Origin: Megalonaias nervosa
Taxonomy: Eukaryota > Mollusca > Bivalvia > Unionida > Unionidae
DNA: 64,000 bases
NCBI GenBank assembly: GCA_016617855.1
Contig: JAECUM010010972.1
Coordinates: forward strand, 62,001 to 126,000
Direction of reading: 5' to 3'
The notes under the pieces are model-generated. The model was given only the letters and a program-made list of their open reading frames with translations, was not told the DNA's origin and searched no databases. The translations under genes and the position numbers were made by a program. Positions 38,011 to 50,148 of this stretch are shown here, piece by piece (within the stretch, counting starts at the first letter, position 1; each line of letters starts with the position of its first letter).

Positions 38011-39231
38011 TGGACTTAAATATTTTGTGCAAATGTTGAATGTCAAGCATCCCAATTATTGCCAAACAGACATAATTTCTATTTTGCACTTGCTGTTGCT
38101 TTGTTGTTATTTTTATTTTAAAACATCTGTCAATTCTTATTTTGACCCAACAGTCTTCTTGCATTTGAGCATATTAATGTTTACTTTTCATAAAACGAAA
38201 CAATTCAGAATTAAGACTACTCATTAAACTTTAACAGCTGTCAAAGACAAGAGTTAATACCTTGCATAACTATTTGTGGTTGATGTTTAATTCAGTAATC
38301 CATAAAAAAATTAGATATTTCTCTCCCAAAAACATGAAGATTACAAAAATAAAAATGAAATAAATCTTTCACCCCAAAATGAATGCTTCTTAAAATAAAC
38401 ATATGATGCCAACCCTTTATTCAGAATTTATCAAACTTCTCAAACTCCACTATAAAATTGTAAAACAAATACATAGCCACATATCTGGGGAAAAAAACAC
38501 TATATGCACAGTCCTATTGGCTTAATAAACTCTCAAGTCCTTTCCAGAAGATTTGGAGAACTACATATACTACGTCATTTGCTGCCATGCCTAATGTTCA
38601 CTCAAAAGTCAATAAAATCTTATACTGACTGAATTGTGTAATTTGGCTTATTACAGGCAACAATGCGCTTTGTTAGTCTATTTTTCAGTGACTTTATTGT
38701 ATGGAAATGTGAATCCAGCTTCTCTATTAGCTGTCAGTGGATTCACTATTGCTAAAACTAAATTATCATTGCCACTGAACAATGACGATAAAAAGAAGCA
38801 GTAATCTGAAGGGAAAAAAAGTCATATCCGAGTGACAAAATTACCTCAGACCCATTCTGACATAGGAGACAATCATACTACAGTATCATTACTTTTTCTC
38901 AACATCAAGCTCACGTCAAGTACCTATGCTAGATATCACCTGTCTAACTAGATATGCTATCACCAATGTTAGATATACAAGTCCAAGTCTAACCTCAAAA
39001 ATACATTAGACGCCAAATATTGTACCTAAATTTTGTAATGTAATTAGCATAATGAATGAAAACATGTTTGTATAATCTGCTTCCTTGGTATAAATGTCCA
39101 CTTCTGTCATAAAATGGTGTTGTGTGTGTATTTGAACTACATTGCTGCTGTATTGTTGCCATTAATTATGTACCCACATGGTGGAAAGAGTTACTCATGA
39201 TCTTTCTAGCATGGGTGAACTATTAAAACAC

Positions 39232-39353
39232 TAGTCTGGTTCCCTGCATCGTATACTCCCTGCATTGCACTCCCCAATACAACATATTTGCTATACGAAA
39301 TATCCATATAGTGGATTATAATGCAGGGAGTATAGGAAGCAGGGAATCAGACA
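39232..39353. mobile_element. Foldback MITE, 122 bp, with 10-bp target duplication
   Basis: The ends TAGTCTGGTTCCCTGC and GCAGGGAATCAGACA form an imperfect inverted repeat of about 42 bp per arm. The arms include ATACTCCCTGCATT and AATGCAGGGAGTAT. The direct repeat ATTAAAACAC abuts both ends (39222-39231 and 39354-39363). Length and structure fit a small non-autonomous DNA transposon. Confidence 0.82.
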
Positions 39354-39973
39354 ATTAAAACACATAATTTGAGGTTTTGGCAAATATTCTCACACATTGT
39401 AGTATTATGTTTGTAAAATGATTACCAAAGTATTTAAAATGTAATCGTAGGTCAACGTATATATTCTTTTATTTAGTTTTTCTGCATTTTCAAAATTGAT
39501 ATCATTTAATTCCTCTGAATATGCTGTACAAAAGGCCATATGATGCTAAATATAAACAGTTGACCTTTAAACCATGAATACACATGGATGTAATAATGTC
39601 GACTCTTTACATACGAAGCAGAGAAAGTACAAGGGGTGATGAGGTTGCCATTTTAAGAAAATCTAAGTATTTATTGCAAGCTATCTCTAGTGTCATCCTC
39701 AGCTGATAATAATAAGAAGAAATTTTATAGACTGGAGGTGATTGCCAAGGTAATATTTGGTTACCAGGGATGCAGGGATGATGTTTCATATATGTCATTG
39801 CTTATAGAAAATACTGGGCTTCATTTGGTCGATTCCTGTGTGTAGCTTTGATGGACACACAGTACTAATTGTATGGGAAAATGGGAACCAGTTTGGAAAT
39901 GGATTAAGATAAAATAGAGTATACGGGTTTGGCTGGCCAGGATTGGTTGATAATGAAAATTAGACTTTAGTGT

Positions 39974-39975
<2 letters not shown>

Positions 39976-40018
<43 letters not shown>
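39976..40018. repeat. AT dinucleotide microsatellite
   Basis: AT run of about 21 units. The Tyr-Ile run in the minus frame at 39821-40195 derives from it. Confidence 0.9.
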
Positions 40019-40019
<1 letters not shown>

Positions 40020-41531
40020 TTTGAGAGCTTATGATAGTTGTAACTGAAAAAGATTGAGACTTTGTTTATTGATGGAATTTCAGTCCTTGAACAGTCTCGA
40101 GTTTGGAAGTTTGGAACACTCAAATTAGCATCTCGCTCTTTGGTGCAGAACTGAAAGCACATGTTTAAAATACATGTAGGTCCAGAAAATGCCACAGCTC
40201 ATATTATTTTCACTACACAGAAGCTGTGATCCATGATGCATCTATACTGATAAATATAGGTTTGATCATGAGCACTCGGAAACATAAAATTCTTGAATAC
40301 TTAACATCATGTTGTTTGCATACACTATGACAGAAATGATGTGTGTGTTCCAGAGGGAAAGAGCTGACTGTGTTGAACTTGGTGCTAATTGCAAGAAGAG
40401 ACTCAGGGTAAAAAACTTTGTGCTTACAATTTATCAAATCTTTATCAAAGAAGCCTGAATTCTAGCAAAATCCATTCCATTCTTACTGATGGAAATACTG
40501 ATGATAGCATCTCAGGACAACATAAAGTGTACATAAGAAACCTTGACAATGGAAAACTGAAAAAATTAAGCCATTTGAAGAAATATATATGTTGAACTAC
40601 ACTAATTCTTTTGTTTTCTATGTGGACTAAAATGCATACATCAAACTGAATCTAGGCATTACATATTTAAATTTTGGGACAAGTTAAATGAAACCACTTG
40701 CCTGTACAAGTAGTTGAAACATAGATGTGACCACCCCCATAACTATACAATCTTACTTCAAAGTTATTGCAAGCTAAAAAATGTCTATCTCACCCTGTCA
40801 AATTTTAATACATTTGGAAACACCACTGACACCTAAAGATATGCTAATTAAAAAATAAAAGCTGATATATGACTTGTCTATCAAATACCTTCCTCAAACA
40901 TGGACTATACTGCAGTCCACTGGGTTTGCTCCAACCGTAGTGTCATGGAAACATTCTAATTCTATGAGGTCAAGGTCTATCATCTAAAGTGAGTTGTCCA
41001 CCAGAGAGTGGGCTGAAAGAGATATCAAGCAAACTTCAAACCAAATTCATGCCATGTATGCAAATACTATACAATTAGGATATTACTGGTCAGAATCACT
41101 TTGTATAACAGAAGCATTGTCAAATTCACAGAAAATGTTTATAAAATAAAGTCCAAGTATTTCTGAATGTTTATAAAATGCCCCTGTCACATGAAAAAAG
41201 AAAGAATACCAATTCAACAGTTTATCATCGTAAGCATTTGCCATCTTACAGATATCAGAAACATGACAAATGCTGCATGGTTATCAAATGCTATAAGTGT
41301 AACTTTAAACATAAGCTCAACATAGTAATTGTCAAAAGCTGAGAACGGGAAGATGGACATATATACAAAATCTTTGCAATTGATTACCCTAAAAATAATA
41401 ATCTATCTCTTATTTTAAATCCTTCATAAACAAATTTCGATAGTGAACGTATTATTTTCTTATTTCTAGAAGTTAACAATTCATTGTATTTGTCAATGGA
41501 TTCTTTATTACAGAAGTACATTCAAATTATG

Positions 41532-41689
41532 CACAGGAGTCTGACGTTTTATTAGTAAAGTACGACGAAATTTCTGACAACATGAAATCACCTTATCACG
41601 GTATTATCAACACTGATAATACCGATAAAGGGATTTCATGTTGTCAAAATTTTCTTCGTACTTTATTGATAAAACGTCAGACTCCTGTG
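41532..41689. mobile_element. Foldback MITE, 158 bp, fresh copy
   Basis: The left tip CACAGGAGTCTGACGTTTTA and right tip TAAAACGTCAGACTCCTGTG are exact reverse complements. The inverted repeat continues with few mismatches through CATGAAAT to the centre, so nearly the whole element is a palindrome. No clear target duplication is seen. A degraded relative lies at 26340-26502. Confidence 0.9.
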
Positions 41690-41690
41690 A

Positions 41691-41720
<30 letters not shown>

Positions 41721-41721
<1 letters not shown>

Positions 41722-41824
41722 ACAGGGGCTCGTATCGTTGCTTGCAATTTACCGTCATACAGGTACTATATAATAACTACATGTATGACGGTAAATTGTA
41801 AGCAACTATACGAGCCCTTCTGTG
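41721..41824. mobile_element. Second foldback element, 104 bp, inside GT repeats
   Basis: The left arm starts CACAGGGGCTCGTATCGTTG and contains AATTTACCGTCATAC. The right arm is its near-complement, ending CGAGCCCTTCTGTG. The arms are about 43 bp with a loop of roughly 18 nt. It sits between two TG-rich runs only 31 bp from the preceding foldback element and shares its CACAG tip. Confidence 0.85.
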
Positions 41825-43430
41825 TGTGTGCGTGTGTGAAATATATTGACTACTTTCGTGAATGTTCCATGTTATAAAAATATCATGTCTTACTGTTTTC
41901 ATTTTTTATGACGTTTTCTGAATTCTTTTATTGGAAATAAGAAGTAGTAAATGCTAACTCGGTTTTACTGACTTGCTTGGAGAAAGTAGTATTCATCTAG
42001 AATAGAGCACGTGTCAACGATGTTTTTGTTTTTGTTTTTTTGTTTGTTTTTTTTTTTGTTTCACGTGATTGACATGCGCTCTCTGCTGGATGAACCTGGT
42101 TTCTCCAGCTTGATGGGACAGCGACAGGTTTCTGGTCGTTGTTTTCGAAACAAATATGTTGAGGATTGTGTGTCCTTTCGTTCTTTTGAAAGCAACGTGT
42201 CACTTTCATTTTATATTTTCGAATGTTTGTATACAACATTGGAAAGTGGGTATGCTATTGACATCACGTGACTATTGAACCGCTGCTGTCAAGGAAATGT
42301 ACGTTGTTTGGTCATGTGACAAGAAATGCAAATGAAGACTATAGGTCAAATTTCATCAACGCTGAAATTCGTCTCATCTGTCAACGGAATAAAGATATAA
42401 CGATTATAATGCTCGCATTTTCTCATGAATTATACAATTTTCCTATTGATTTCATGCAGGTATGACTCGATTTAACAACGTTATGATAGGCCCAACTTTT
42501 CGACAAGCAATCGACTCGAAGGAAACTCGGATAGTGTCCATGATTCTTGTAAAAATAAAAAATAAAAACTACTTGAAGTCTACTTTTTGCCGTTTTCGTT
42601 TCTACGCATTTCTCGATGGCACCTCACTGACTGCATAAATGTACACTATTTTGACACATTTCAAAGTTTTTTTCATCCTGACGGAGAGGGAGCAGCAGAA
42701 GATGAAAAAAAATAAAATAATAATAATAATAATAATGTGTATCGAAATATAGAAATATAGTGTTTTGATTCAGTGAATACCATACATTATGTATGTGTAT
42801 CTGTTGATATTAAGATAATAGATGTACGTGGTAAGAATGAATACTAAACTATGTCAATCGTTTTGATGTAGGAAAAAAATTCAGAAAGACAATATTTTAC
42901 ATACCCACTGCGTTCTTCGTCCAAAAGAAGACACTTCTATTTATTCTAATTATAAATAGAAGAGAATTCCGTTATGTTACTTTATATAGTAACGAGGGTC
43001 GGAATTGTCCGGCGGCTATATTTAGCTAGATAGCTTAGAATTATCGGATCAATACAGTAAACGGTTTTATGTGCCAAGGTTAGAGAGCGCAATATCTTGC
43101 CCTAAACTCGTGGATTATAGAAAAATAAGCAAAATTAAAGCACCTGTGTAATTGAGAAATAAAGTTGCAGCTTATAAAACGGTTATCCAAAAGGTACATG
43201 TGCGGTACAGTTTATTTAATCCCCAGCCGCGGATTCATAATGTTCTTTGTATTATTAGTTCTGGTCGCCATTTGTATCTAGTATAGACCAGGTTTCAGGT
43301 GGGGCAGATCCCACTCAATATTAGCAGTCTATAATACAAATAGCAAGTGTCCGGGTTAAATACGACCTGGAGGTATCCATTTGTATATGTCACCGGCAGG
43401 GGCACTAGCAAAATTTGGGGGGCAGAATGT

Positions 43431-43688
43431 TGTTGTTGTTGTTGTTGTTATAGGGTTTAACGCCATTTTTCAGCACAAGATAGGCTATATATGGTGGCTA
43501 GTATAAATGATGGAGGAAGTACCCGGGAAAATCCCGGAAAGAATCACCGACTCAAGAGAAGCCACCAGCAAGCTTTCTCACATACCCATATTGGCGAGCC
43601 CGAGACTCGAACCCACGCAGACAGAGGTGAGATGGCAGTGATCCGTAACGGTGAGCGCTTTAAAACACTGGGCCACTAGGGGCCCCTA
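43431..43688 (-). mobile_element. tRNA-derived SINE, family A, copy 2
   Basis: It has the same architecture as the 4522-4775 copy: GTT run, TATAGGGTTTAACGCC, the body, B-box region ACTCGAACC, GATGGCAGTGATCCGTAACG and GGCCACTAGGGGCCC. It is flanked by a near-perfect duplication (GGCAGAATGT at 43421-43430, GGCAAAATGT from 43690). Roughly 10-15 percent of positions differ from copy 1 by eye. Confidence 0.9.
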
Positions 43689-44643
43689 GGGCAAAATGTG
43701 TTGATTACAATCTACAATCATGGAGAAAAATTAAACACACAATATAGATCAACATAACATTTACTTTTTTTTTTATTTTTATAATATTAGCGATGTATTC
43801 ACTATAAGTTTGTTTACTCACTCTATCTGTGCATCAGTTGTCAATAAATACATCCACTGGTATATATGTATGGACTACTTTGAAGCAGTAATTGAAAGAG
43901 ATTGGGTGTCATACGAGGGTCTAACACTAACAAGTAGGAAATCGACTAGTATCTGTGGGTCAACGGAAAATCCTTTGCTAAAATTTCCATAGGTTTACAT
44001 TAGACGTGCCTTAAGATCAAACTGAAACTTAAGATGTGGGAGGAGATATGGAGCCAGAATGTGTATCAGGTGTAAAATGTTGAGACAAACATACTAACCA
44101 AATACATAACACACATACTATCCAAATACACACCACATATACTATCCAAATATACACCACACATACTATCCAAATACATAACACATATACTTTCCAGCCC
44201 CAACCCTCTACATTTTAACGAAAATAGTATAACGGCAATGTAATTTATACTATATACATACAAACATACTCTCGCACAAGAAGTGGGAGTATGATGTAAA
44301 AGAAGGGGAATGAAATAAACACAAACATAACATACTCTCTCATACAAACAAACACAAGGGTTTTAAAACTTTTAATTGTCAACACATAGACATACACAAG
44401 AAACATGCAGATAAATCATTTGGCAAATAATTGGTATTTCTCTTTTCAAGATATACGGGTGACCCTGAAAATGTTTGGGGGGGGGGGTTACCATCACTAT
44501 CCCTTAGTAGTTCTTCCTCCAGAGTCGGGCACTGCAGGCCGCACATCTTTAGGCCACGATGCTTTCGTGAAGATCGCGAGTTTAAAACTATGCTAGTTAA
44601 CATCCTTCCCCCAATATTTATTTTCTCCTCCTTGTCCTCTTCC

Positions 44644-44966
44644 TACCTCTCCGGTGGCCTAGTGGTTAGAGCGTCCGCCTCGGATGCTGGAGGTCGTGGG
44701 TTCGATCCCCGGCCGAGTCATACCAAAGACTTTAAAAAATGGTACTAACAGCTGCCTCGATTGGCGTCCAGCATTAAGAGGTTAGTGTTAGGACTTTTTG
44801 GCCTGGTGTCAGGATAATGTGACTGGGTGGGACATCATGCTACGTGTCTGCGGCACGATGCCCCAGTACTAAACATCATTGTAAACTGCCACGTTGCAGA
44901 CATCGTTGCGATATGACTGAAATATTGTTAAAGCTACGTTAAAAATCCAAATCATAACAACAACAG
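44644..44966 (+). mobile_element. tRNA-derived SINE, family B, copy 1 (youngest)
   Basis: The head carries A box TGGCCTAGTGGTTAGAGCG and B box GGTTCGATCCC. A body follows (ATGGTACTAACAGCTGCCTC, GGTTAGTGTTAGGAC, GGGACATCATGCTACGTGTC) and then an ATAACAACAACA tail. A perfect 13-bp target duplication, CTTGTCCTCTTCC, flanks it at 44631-44643 and 44967-44979. The head might be mistaken for a tRNA gene, but it is the 5' part of this SINE. Confidence 0.93.
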
Positions 44967-46213
44967 CTTGTCCTCTTCCGGTGGCATCCAATCTGTATGT
45001 CGCAATCTTCCAAACTTTATTTGGATTTTCGTTTAGTTTTCATCTCATTTAATTAGTCAAAATCATTTTCTCTTCTCATCGCTCCTCTTCGCTCTCCTTC
45101 CTCAATCTTCCATTTTACTTCTTCTCGTCCGCCAGCTCTGCTTTGATCTTGACAACTTCCTTATCTACCACATCTTTCACCATCTCCTTGGCTATTCTAT
45201 GGGAAGTAGTCTTGCTCATCGTACGACAATTTGGGACATAGCTGTTCATCTCCTGCCGTGCCAGACCCGGGGGGTGGGGGGTGGGGTGGGGGTATTCTAG
45301 CCTGTCCAGAAAAATTGTGAATTCTGGCACCATTCCAGCTTTACAGTGGTCTGTCGTTGATCTTTATTCTTTAACACGAGTCGACGAAGAATGGCAAGAC
45401 TGGTTGACTGATTGAGTTCCACGTACGACGAAATATACTCTTTGTACGGGAAGTGTGCTTTTACCTAGGATTAGATAAGGACAACAACTATAATCAATTT
45501 GATCTAGTTAATGCCGTCCTAACATTCCAAGGGGTGCACTGACAACAAAGCACTCGCTAATCACACAACACAGGACAACCTGACTCGGAAGAGTCACTTC
45601 GCGAAATAACTATTGAATGGGATCAAAGGAGAAGAAACCAGCCCTGGAACTCAATAGTTCCTAGGGATGGGAGTATGATCCTAAGTTCAAGCAAGAAAGG
45701 ATATAAACCAGGCCCACTGCCAGCCCAGGCAAAGAGAAGGGAGTATAACCTTACCAAGCTTTTTGAGAGGAAACTAAATAACTTGGCGAACAAAACATAA
45801 AGCAACTCTACTAAATTGCTTATGTACTTACTGATTTTATATAAAACACGAACACTAAAACACAGGAGGGTGGGCACAGGAAACCCACACCAAAACACAT
45901 ATTTCGGAAAACATAGGGTGTCACTGCTAAGTCCTAACCAGCAATATATGTTGGGACGGGGGATAAGTGGTGTCGGCACAAAGCGATTGTAGAATCATGA
46001 GTTGGAACGCCAGTTGTACTCTTTTATCAAATTCTTCCCAGTTATTATAAAGTCTGGCATTCCCTTACGACCAATAATGTGTTAGCCGCATACTTTTAAT
46101 TGTCATAATGTATCTAATTATACTTTTACTTATTTCATTCAGATTTGAAAATCAGTCTGCATAGAGTACATAAAGTTCCGAAAAATGTAAACAAATCCAT
46201 AGGTATAAGTTAC

Positions 46214-46352
46214 CCTTGAATAATTCAGTGATCTTATATATTATATCCAAAATAGCGTTGGGTTCCATTACAAGCAGACAATATGGACGTTCATCACATT
46301 GTCGGCCATGTAATTTCTCGCATGAACCGAGATACCCGGCAATTTTCCACAT
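46214..46352 (-). CDS. Probable first coding exon of the ROCO GTPase gene
   Basis: The ATG at 46352 opens a frame starting MWKIAGYLGSCEKLHGRQCD and ending ILDIIYKITELFKG. An in-frame stop lies a short way upstream, so this ATG is a natural start. A donor (TTCAAGG|GTAACT) ends the exon one base into a codon. Exon 2 begins with the two bases needed to finish it as Gly, giving FKG-PVIPIELT. Phase, strand, position and the terminal helix all fit. No domain is recognised in these 46 residues. Uncertainty remains because the intron would be 12.1 kb and no transcript evidence exists; the exon could belong to another gene. Confidence 0.55.
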
Positions 46353-49300
46353 GTGTACGATGTCGGCTACATCTGTGGGTCAATCGATTTCAGTCGAAAA
46401 AGGCACACAAGATTTGATGAAATCATCGTTGTAATCAGTTTGCGCGCCACGTGCGAATGTTGTCGTTATTAGATTTGTCGGAATTTGTTGTATGTATCAC
46501 TTCAATGCTTTTGGAACACTCCGGAAAAAAATGATTGGAATTACGAGCGACTTTGTTGACTGGATGAATGGGTGGCGCCTTTTAATTTAAACTGAATATG
46601 TGAACGTCGTTTAAATCTAACCTCTTATTTCAAAGAACGGTTTTTGTCACATCTTTTTTCACAGATCTTTTCCTTCCTTTCGAACTTTAGTTCCTCTGGA
46701 AGAATGGTGACATATATGATAAACGGAGGCACTGGGGTTTTAAATAGTTGCGATTGAAAGCAGTTTTCGAAAGCCAAATGGAATACCCCATACAGTCAGA
46801 CATTTTCATAGCAACTAGTCCAAGATGACTTCAGGGGTTCGGTGGGACAAAGACGGCCAGCACATCACTTCCTGTTACCAGTTTCTTCGCCTTTTTCCAT
46901 TTTTATTCCAGCCCTCTTGTGGTTGTGCCCTGGTGTCTTCTCATGGAGGTTGCTTCGGTAGGGCATCTCGACAAAAGGGCGCGACAAAACGGGATGTCAA
47001 TTAGAGCACGTGATAAAAAAGTGACAAAGAAAGCATGCAATTAATTAATTTGGGATTTTGACCTACTAATAGTGCCTAGTTTATTGAAGGGTTTTTGTTT
47101 GTTTCCTTCCGATTATTGAGGGGTGATATTCTGAGTCAAATTGGTTATCGCCTTATGCGACGGGCCCTGATGGTCTGGGCTCATGACCACCTTATATACC
47201 GAAATTGTTGGAGTAGTCGGTTGGATCGGGTCCTATTGCTAGTTGCTGTAGATGCACCAAGCATTACCAACTTGTGCGGTGGGGTCTGATGGTCTGGGCT
47301 TAGGAACACTTATATTGTCTAAGTTTAACTGAGGTTGGGATATTTGTTTGCGTCCGTTTTCTCGATTGATGGTGAAGGAAGAAGAGCAATATGTTAAGGG
47401 AAGAGATATCCATCAATGTTAGTTATTCAGTTGGAGTACGCATCGTCTGGGTGGTTTCTGTGCTTGAACTTTGCATGTTGGTTGACTGATTTTCCATAGC
47501 CATTAATTTAAGTCGCTATACAGCTAGTTCCTTCGACCTCGCCGACTGGATATGTACTGGGGCTTGTATGCTTTTTTGTTTTTAATGGAATAGGCGCCGC
47601 TTTTCGGTGTAACTAAAGTGTACCATAACATTTAAAAATTCAATTAAATTTGAAGTCATGACAATGGAAAGTATCAAGAGTCAGAAAGGAAAGGACTTAT
47701 TGGTTTGGATGTTTCACAGATTGCAATAGTTCTAAAGATAAATAATTCTCACTATCACTCATGTTGGTAGGTATGCCACATACGACATATCATCATATGG
47801 CTTGACTCTTAATGGATACGTAAGGCAGTTCTATATGAGTACAATATGTATGGCTTGCTCATGTATTTCCACTTCTGCACAGTAAGCACCGGAGTGAGTA
47901 GTATGTTCCTTATAAAACGCCCTTGCTTTTATAACGAAAGGCCTTATTCTTTTAAAAAGATTTATGCAGTCGTTTTTATAGACAGCTATTACAATCCACA
48001 TGCAAGTCTATTTCTTTCTTACTTTCTTTCTTTCTTCCTTTCTTTCTTTCTTTCTTTCTTTCTTTGATTACAAATTATATATGCCATGATCCATAACAAC
48101 AGTAGACGTTATCCCCCCCCCTTGAAGATGGAAGGAATTGAACCCCGTGCCATTGGCGCCCTATATGGTTTGTCGAGGCAGAAGGCTGAGCCCGACCAAT
48201 GCGCGGATAAGACGATATGAATATTTACGTACATGATGCCAACTCGTTTGTTTCATGATATGGTTTTGAGAATTGTTGATGTATGTTCGTCAGTTATAAA
48301 ACCTACTAATTTCGAAAGTCTCCTTTCGATTACCTTCGAGTCGCTTTCAGAGAGTCGAAGTTATTCAACTCGCGTCAAGAGCGAAGGATATTCCAAATGC
48401 GCTTGTGTGCTTACCGTAAAAAGTTGATACACAAAGACATCGTGAGAATACTTATTATATAACGCTTGCATTTAAAAAGGAGATAGAAAATGGCACCTGT
48501 CAATCGTAATTAGGACAGATTTTTATTTTTATTTGAACACAACAAATTAAACAAAATTGATTGACTTTGAAATTCAAAATACTCAAATGTCAATGTATTC
48601 ACTTCAAACATCAAGAATATATACTGGAATGTTTCAGAAAAAGAAAAGATTCTTCTGTGTTCATTAATCATATCATCGAGATAAGCACCCTCATATCATC
48701 GAAATAATCACACTTATCATCGAATTAGGTACACTCATGTCATCGAAATAAGCACCCTCAACCAAGATATCAGCGTTATCAATAATATGCAGTAGACGGG
48801 AGACTTGACTTAATGTATGTGCTGTAGACAAGTACAATTACACAGCTTTATATTCAGCTAAATCTAAAATATGGCTTGAATATTTCATAAACTTTATATG
48901 ATCAGTGTACAAGGATTCACCAAAGACACAGATATAATTTGTGTAAAACGAAGCTAAATTTAAAACAGAATTGTTGGCAAATTATGACATTAATTCAAAA
49001 TTGCTCATAGGGTTTAAACGATTGGGGGAAAAAAAACGCTTGCAAATTGCTGAAAATAACAGTACCTGCCTATTACGGTCATTGTATTTGGCTTATTGAT
49101 ATCGCCCAGATATAATTTGTCTAGCGTAAAGTATTTACATAATATCTTTAAGCCATTTTCAATCCCTAAAAGAACATTATTTTCCGCATCTTAGGCACAA
49201 TAATGAAAGCGCAATTGCATTCACAAATATAAGTCACTTTGTGGAAACAAATCAAACAAGACAAAAAGAAAATAATTTCCTGACTTGAATGACTGGTTAA

Positions 49301-49725
49301 ATGAATAATAAACGTACACGTAGTAGTAAGAGAAGACGGGAAGTCTAGATCAAAGACCTCCATTTCCCTCCAAAACACTTATGCGCTGAGATTTCATTCA
49401 CCAGCCACCCCCCTTCCCCCTCACGTTCACCAACCTGTAGCTCAGAATAAGGTGACAAAAATATATTTGTCGAGGAAGGGTCTCATTTCCTTTTACTACT
49501 ATAACAGACATTAGATTAAAAAAAGAAATAATTTTTTTACTTACCTTTCTTGTTGTATATATCACATTTACCCTGGTAAGAATTCACACGTTTCTGTACA
49601 GGAGGTAACAATTACAATGAATCGATATATGCAGTCTGGCATATATACTTTCAAGTGGGAATACCTGCGGCGACAGCTGGACGGTATATATAGAGATGTA
49701 TGTATAGGTTTGTAAATCCCTAGCG
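46353..49725. other. Intergenic region between the ROCO gene and the Polinton
   Basis: This presumably holds the ROCO promoter near its right-hand start exon. Base composition is more mixed than in the introns. It contains a CTTT microsatellite (48010-48065) and a C-run near 48112. Short open frames at 47095-47289, 48233-48427 and 49166-49378 have no motif I recognise. Confidence 0.6.
48010..48065. repeat. CTTT tetranucleotide microsatellite
   Basis: About 13 units of CTTT with one CCTT interruption; the Leu/Phe/Ser run in the overlapping frame is an artefact. Confidence 0.9.
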
Positions 49726-49950
49726 ATTACGTAATGGAAATTCCCAACTGTTTTAGAAATTCTCAACTGTAATGGAATTCCCCAACTGTTTTAGAAAAAT
49801 TACGTAATGGAAATTACCAACTGTTTAAGAAAATTACGTAATATAAATCTCCAACTGTAATGGAAATCCCCAACTGTTTTAGAAAATTACGTAATAGAAA
49901 TCTCCAACTGTAATAGAAATCCCAGCTATTACATAATGGAAATCCCAAAG
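49726..49950. repeat. Tandem repeats at the left side of the Polinton
   Basis: Units combine ATTACGTAATGGAAAT and CCCAACTGTTTTAGAAA, repeated about four to six times with small indels and some CTCCAACTGTAATGGAAAT half-units. They end about 200 bp before the first viral gene. Polintons often have tandem repeats inside their terminal inverted repeats, so this may be the left terminus. The right terminus is outside the window, so this cannot be confirmed here. Confidence 0.6.
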
Positions 49951-50148
49951 AACATTCTGGAAAATTTCGTGTGGATGCTATAACGCTATAAAAAGCAACC
50001 AGATTCTTCTTTGTAGTCATTTCTGTGGATATATTCGCTGGAGTATAAGCAGGGTAAGTGAAACATTTTCTTGAATTTAGTATAGAGAGGTGATGACTCG
50101 TGTTTTTACATTCCAAGGCAGATGGGTTTCTGGCTCAAGGTTGTCGTA

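Larger units (their letters stand above)
34080..46213 (-). other. Probable large intron 1 of the ROCO gene
   Basis: This stretch of about 12.1 kb has no recognisable ROCO exon. It holds an AT palindrome (34749-34820), SINE copies (34836-35030, 43431-43688, 44644-44966), degenerate repeats (35030-35450), a TCACATGAG cluster (37640-38010), foldback elements (39232-39353, 41532-41689, 41721-41824) and microsatellites. Extra small exons could have been missed. Confidence 0.55.

Noticed and set aside
44651..44722. tRNA gene candidate with good A and B boxes
   Set aside because: It forms the 5' head of a SINE with an AAC tail and 13-bp target duplications, and homologous heads occur in other copies.
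45115..45333. Minus-strand frame ending with KEMVKDVVDKEVVKIKAELA
   Set aside because: The upstream part is Pro/His-rich from a G/C run, no splice sites fit the ROCO phase and no family is recognised. A decayed gene fragment is possible but unsupported.
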